A stretch of DNA of 13,758 nt from Nitrospirota bacterium (GTDB taxonomy: Bacteria; Nitrospirota; Thermodesulfovibrionia; Thermodesulfovibrionales; UBA1546): positions 1 to 13,758 of the forward strand of contig SCSY01000296.1 in assembly GCA_004298625.1 (NCBI GenBank), read 5' to 3'. The position numbers and the translations under genes were made by a program. The notes under the pieces are model-generated. The model was not told the origin of the DNA. It made no database searches and worked only from the letters and a program-made list of their open reading frames with translations. Shown here piece after piece: positions 11,935 through 13,758 of this stretch. Within the stretch, counting starts at the first letter, position 1, and each line of letters starts with the position of its first letter.

Positions 11935-11973
11935 CTCTGATGCTCAATCGCTGATGAGGGTAAAGGAGGCGAG

Positions 11974-12531
11974 ATGGTAAGTTCTGAAATCGAGATATGC
12001 AACCAGGCAGCGCTCTTGCTCGCTGATAACACGATTAGTGATTTTTCGGAAAATTCTGTGACGGCAAAATTGGCAAACGCTTTCTACAAGCAATCACGAG
12101 ACGCAGTCCTCAGGCTTCACACGTGGAATTTTGCAATTATGCGCGTGAAGCTTGCCCCTGATGCAGCAGCTCCGGCGTTTGGATACTCTGCGGCTTTCAC
12201 ACTGCCTGTTGATTGCCTGAGAATTCTTGATGTTGGTATTTCGGCTTACAAGGTGGAAAGAAGAAAGATTCTTTGCGATTCAACGAGCATCAACCTTAAA
12301 TATGTTTTTAAAAATGAGGATGTAACTGAGTATGATTCTCTTTTTGTGGACACGCTTGCGGCATATATCGCCTTTAAGATGTCGTATCCGCGAACAAGGA
12401 GCAACGAAGTAAAAAAGACAATGTTTGATACCTTCAAATCACTTCTTCCTTTAGCGCGGAACATAGACGGGCAGGAAGAGCCGCAGGACACTATCGGCGA
12501 TTTCCCGTTTATTGATGTGAGGAGCAGATAG
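11974..12531 (+). CDS. T7 gp11-like tail tubular protein A, 185 aa
   Basis: AAAGGAGG (11962-11969) lies just upstream of the ATG. The N-terminal block EIEICNQAALLLADNTISDFSENSVTAKLANAFYKQSRDAVLRLHTWNFA is the hallmark of the gp11-like adaptor family (I.NqAL..lG...I.s..d.s..a..c...y...r...l....WnFA). A LPVDCLRIL segment at about 77-85 and an AYIAFKMSYPRTRSNEVKK helix near the C-terminus also fit. Length matches T7 gp11 (196 residues). It forms the ring between portal and nozzle in the tail. An ACCCTC/GAGGGT inverted repeat (11932-11961) precedes the ribosome site. The next gene starts two bases after its stop. Confidence 0.87.
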   Translation: MVSSEIEICNQAALLLADNTISDFSENSVTAKLANAFYKQSRDAVLRLHTWNFAIMRVKLAPDAAAPAFGYSAAFTLPVDCLRILDVGISAYKVERRKILCDSTSINLKYVFKNEDVTEYDSLFVDTLAAYIAFKMSYPRTRSNEVKKTMFDTFKSLLPLARNIDGQEEPQDTIGDFPFIDVRSR

Positions 12532-12532
12532 A

Positions 12533-13758
12533 GTGCGGATAAACACCGTAAAAACAACTTTTACCGGCGGGGAGATTGACCCGCTCCTTTATGGCCGCAT
12601 GGAAACGCCGAGATATCAAGACGGCTGCGAGAAACTTCTGAATGTATTTGTGCTGCCGACAGGCGGCGCGACAAGAAGATACGGGATGCGCTTTATCAAG
12701 AATGCCGGAGCAGGGATTACGACAAGAAGAATCCCTTTCGTTATTCTGAAGAAAGATGCAGTCCCGCCGGTGACTCAGGGATATAAGGTTGAAATTCGGA
12801 GCGATAATAAAATCAGGTTCTATACAAACAAGGCGTTAATTCTTAATGGCGGCAATCCTTATGAAATCAACAGTCCGTATACAGGCGGCGCAGATTTAAA
12901 GAAGATACGCTTTGCGCAATTTGATAATATTCTTTATTTAACCCACCCGGACTTTCCGCCTCAGCAATTAACAAGGACCTCTGACACAAGCTGGGCAATA
13001 GCAGCTGTCAACTTCACTCAGCCAACGCCGCCGCACTGGGATGCAACGACAGGTTATCCGTGCGCGATTGCTTTTTTCGAGCAAAGAATGGTGCTCGGGG
13101 GAACAAAGGCCAAACCACAGACTATCATCCTAAGTAAAAGCGGGGACCCGCTGTATCTCGTAACAGGCACAGGGGATGGAGACGCTTTTACGTATTTGCT
13201 GGTGCCCGCAACGGCGCCTATATACCATCTCGCGGCCACAAAGCAGATAACAGTGTTCACGGCGATGGAAGAGATTTTTATTTTCGGCAGCTCAGACAAG
13301 TCGCTTACTCCAACCAATATACAGGTCAAGAAACGCAGAGCTTACGGCTCTACAGAGGGAAATGCTCCTCTGGTATTCGGAGATTCGATATTTTATGCCA
13401 CAAAATATGCGAGAAAACTAAGACAGTTAAGCTACGACTTCGCGACAGATTCGTATCAGGCCCCGGATCAGAGTATAGTCGCATCCCATTTCCTTAAAAA
13501 TACAAGCATAAGGGACATGGATGCAGTGACCGAACCTCTTAGTCTTATCTTGATACTCACGGAATCCGGAGATCTGCTTGCTGTGACCTATGACAAAGAC
13601 CAGGATGTAACAGCATGGTCTAAATGTCAGACAGACGGGGTAATAAAAGACTTCTGTGTAATCCCCGGCGCGACAGAAGATGAGGTATGGCTTTCAGTCG
13701 AGCGCGCAATCGGCGGCACGACATACACACACACCGAGGTCATGGACAGCGCGCTTCA
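12533..13758 (+). CDS. T7 gp12-like tail tubular protein B / nozzle protein (3' truncated)
   Basis: GTG 12533 lies one base past the previous TAG with AGGAGC upstream; the frame is open through the window end (408 complete codons). The N-terminus (TVKTTFTGGEIDPLLYGRMETPRYQDGCEKLLNVFVLPTGGATRRYGMRFI) is typical of podovirus tail nozzle proteins. So are FAQFDNILYLTHPDFPPQQLTR (about 121-142) and the GYPCAIAFFEQRMVLGGT block (about 168-185). T7 gp12 is 794 residues, so probably about half is missing here. It should form the hexameric nozzle below the gp11 ring and closes the head-tail joining set in this window. Confidence 0.87.
   Translation, partial: MRINTVKTTFTGGEIDPLLYGRMETPRYQDGCEKLLNVFVLPTGGATRRYGMRFIKNAGAGITTRRIPFVILKKDAVPPVTQGYKVEIRSDNKIRFYTNKALILNGGNPYEINSPYTGGADLKKIRFAQFDNILYLTHPDFPPQQLTRTSDTSWAIAAVNFTQPTPPHWDATTGYPCAIAFFEQRMVLGGTKAKPQTIILSKSGDPLYLVTGTGDGDAFTYLLVPATAPIYHLAATKQITVFTAMEEIFIFGSSDKSLTPTNIQVKKRRAYGSTEGNAPLVFGDSIFYATKYARKLRQLSYDFATDSYQAPDQSIVASHFLKNTSIRDMDAVTEPLSLILILTESGDLLAVTYDKDQDVTAWSKCQTDGVIKDFCVIPGATEDEVWLSVERAIGGTTYTHTEVMDSAL

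Overview
The window reads as part of a tailed-phage or prophage genome. Every supported gene is on the plus strand, genes are packed end to end, and the last third is a head/neck/tail module in the order of T7-like podoviruses: portal (head-tail connector), Bbp19-like protein, small acidic protein, scaffold, major capsid, second head-associated protein, gp11-like tail tubular A, gp12-like tail tubular B (cut by the window end). No rRNA, tRNA, CRISPR, integrase, lysis gene or large terminase is visible. In T7 the terminases lie after the tail genes, so their absence here may only mean they are downstream. The host cannot be named. Base composition is moderate. Five copies of a CCCCTCC/GGAGGGG palindromic repeat, of a kind I recall from uncultivated environmental bacteria such as Nitrospirota, suggest an environmental bacterium and a long-resident prophage or phage-plasmid (weak inference).

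Bases 1-5008 (early/accessory). A run of very small genes is joined by 4-base ATGA/GTGA stop-start overlaps, so translation is probably coupled. Many products carry paired CxxC zinc motifs, including a DnaJ-like ribbon, two-Cys-pair miniproteins and a 229-residue protein with three Cys clusters. The run ends in a 563-residue ParB-like protein with two further Cys clusters and a SAP-like tail, then three more small genes, two of them zinc ribbons.

Bases 5009-6688 (replication/regulation). A non-coding leader with a candidate promoter and two mutually exclusive hairpins precedes a PC4-like single-stranded DNA-binding protein. Next come a HTH_36-type replication initiator and a Mor-family activator. 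The initiator gene contains two exact 24-base palindromic direct repeats followed by an AT-rich tract, an arrangement like the lambda O-gene origin.

Bases 6689-6873 (switch). Directly after the Mor-like gene lie an 8+8 perfect dyad and a TATACT box without a good -35. This is a plausible activator-dependent late promoter. A micro-ORF containing one of the repeats follows.

Bases 6874-13758 (late structural genes). The major capsid gene has a 178-base untranslated leader. Its distal part can fold into a long stem burying the whole Shine-Dalgarno sequence up to the start codon. Another repeat-type hairpin separates the post-capsid gene from the gp11-like gene.

The strongest new leads are: the repeat family that reads through four ORFs in one orientation and one frame, the initiator-embedded iteron array, the Mor-like gene with its adjacent dyad/-10, and the ribosome-site-hiding capsid leader.
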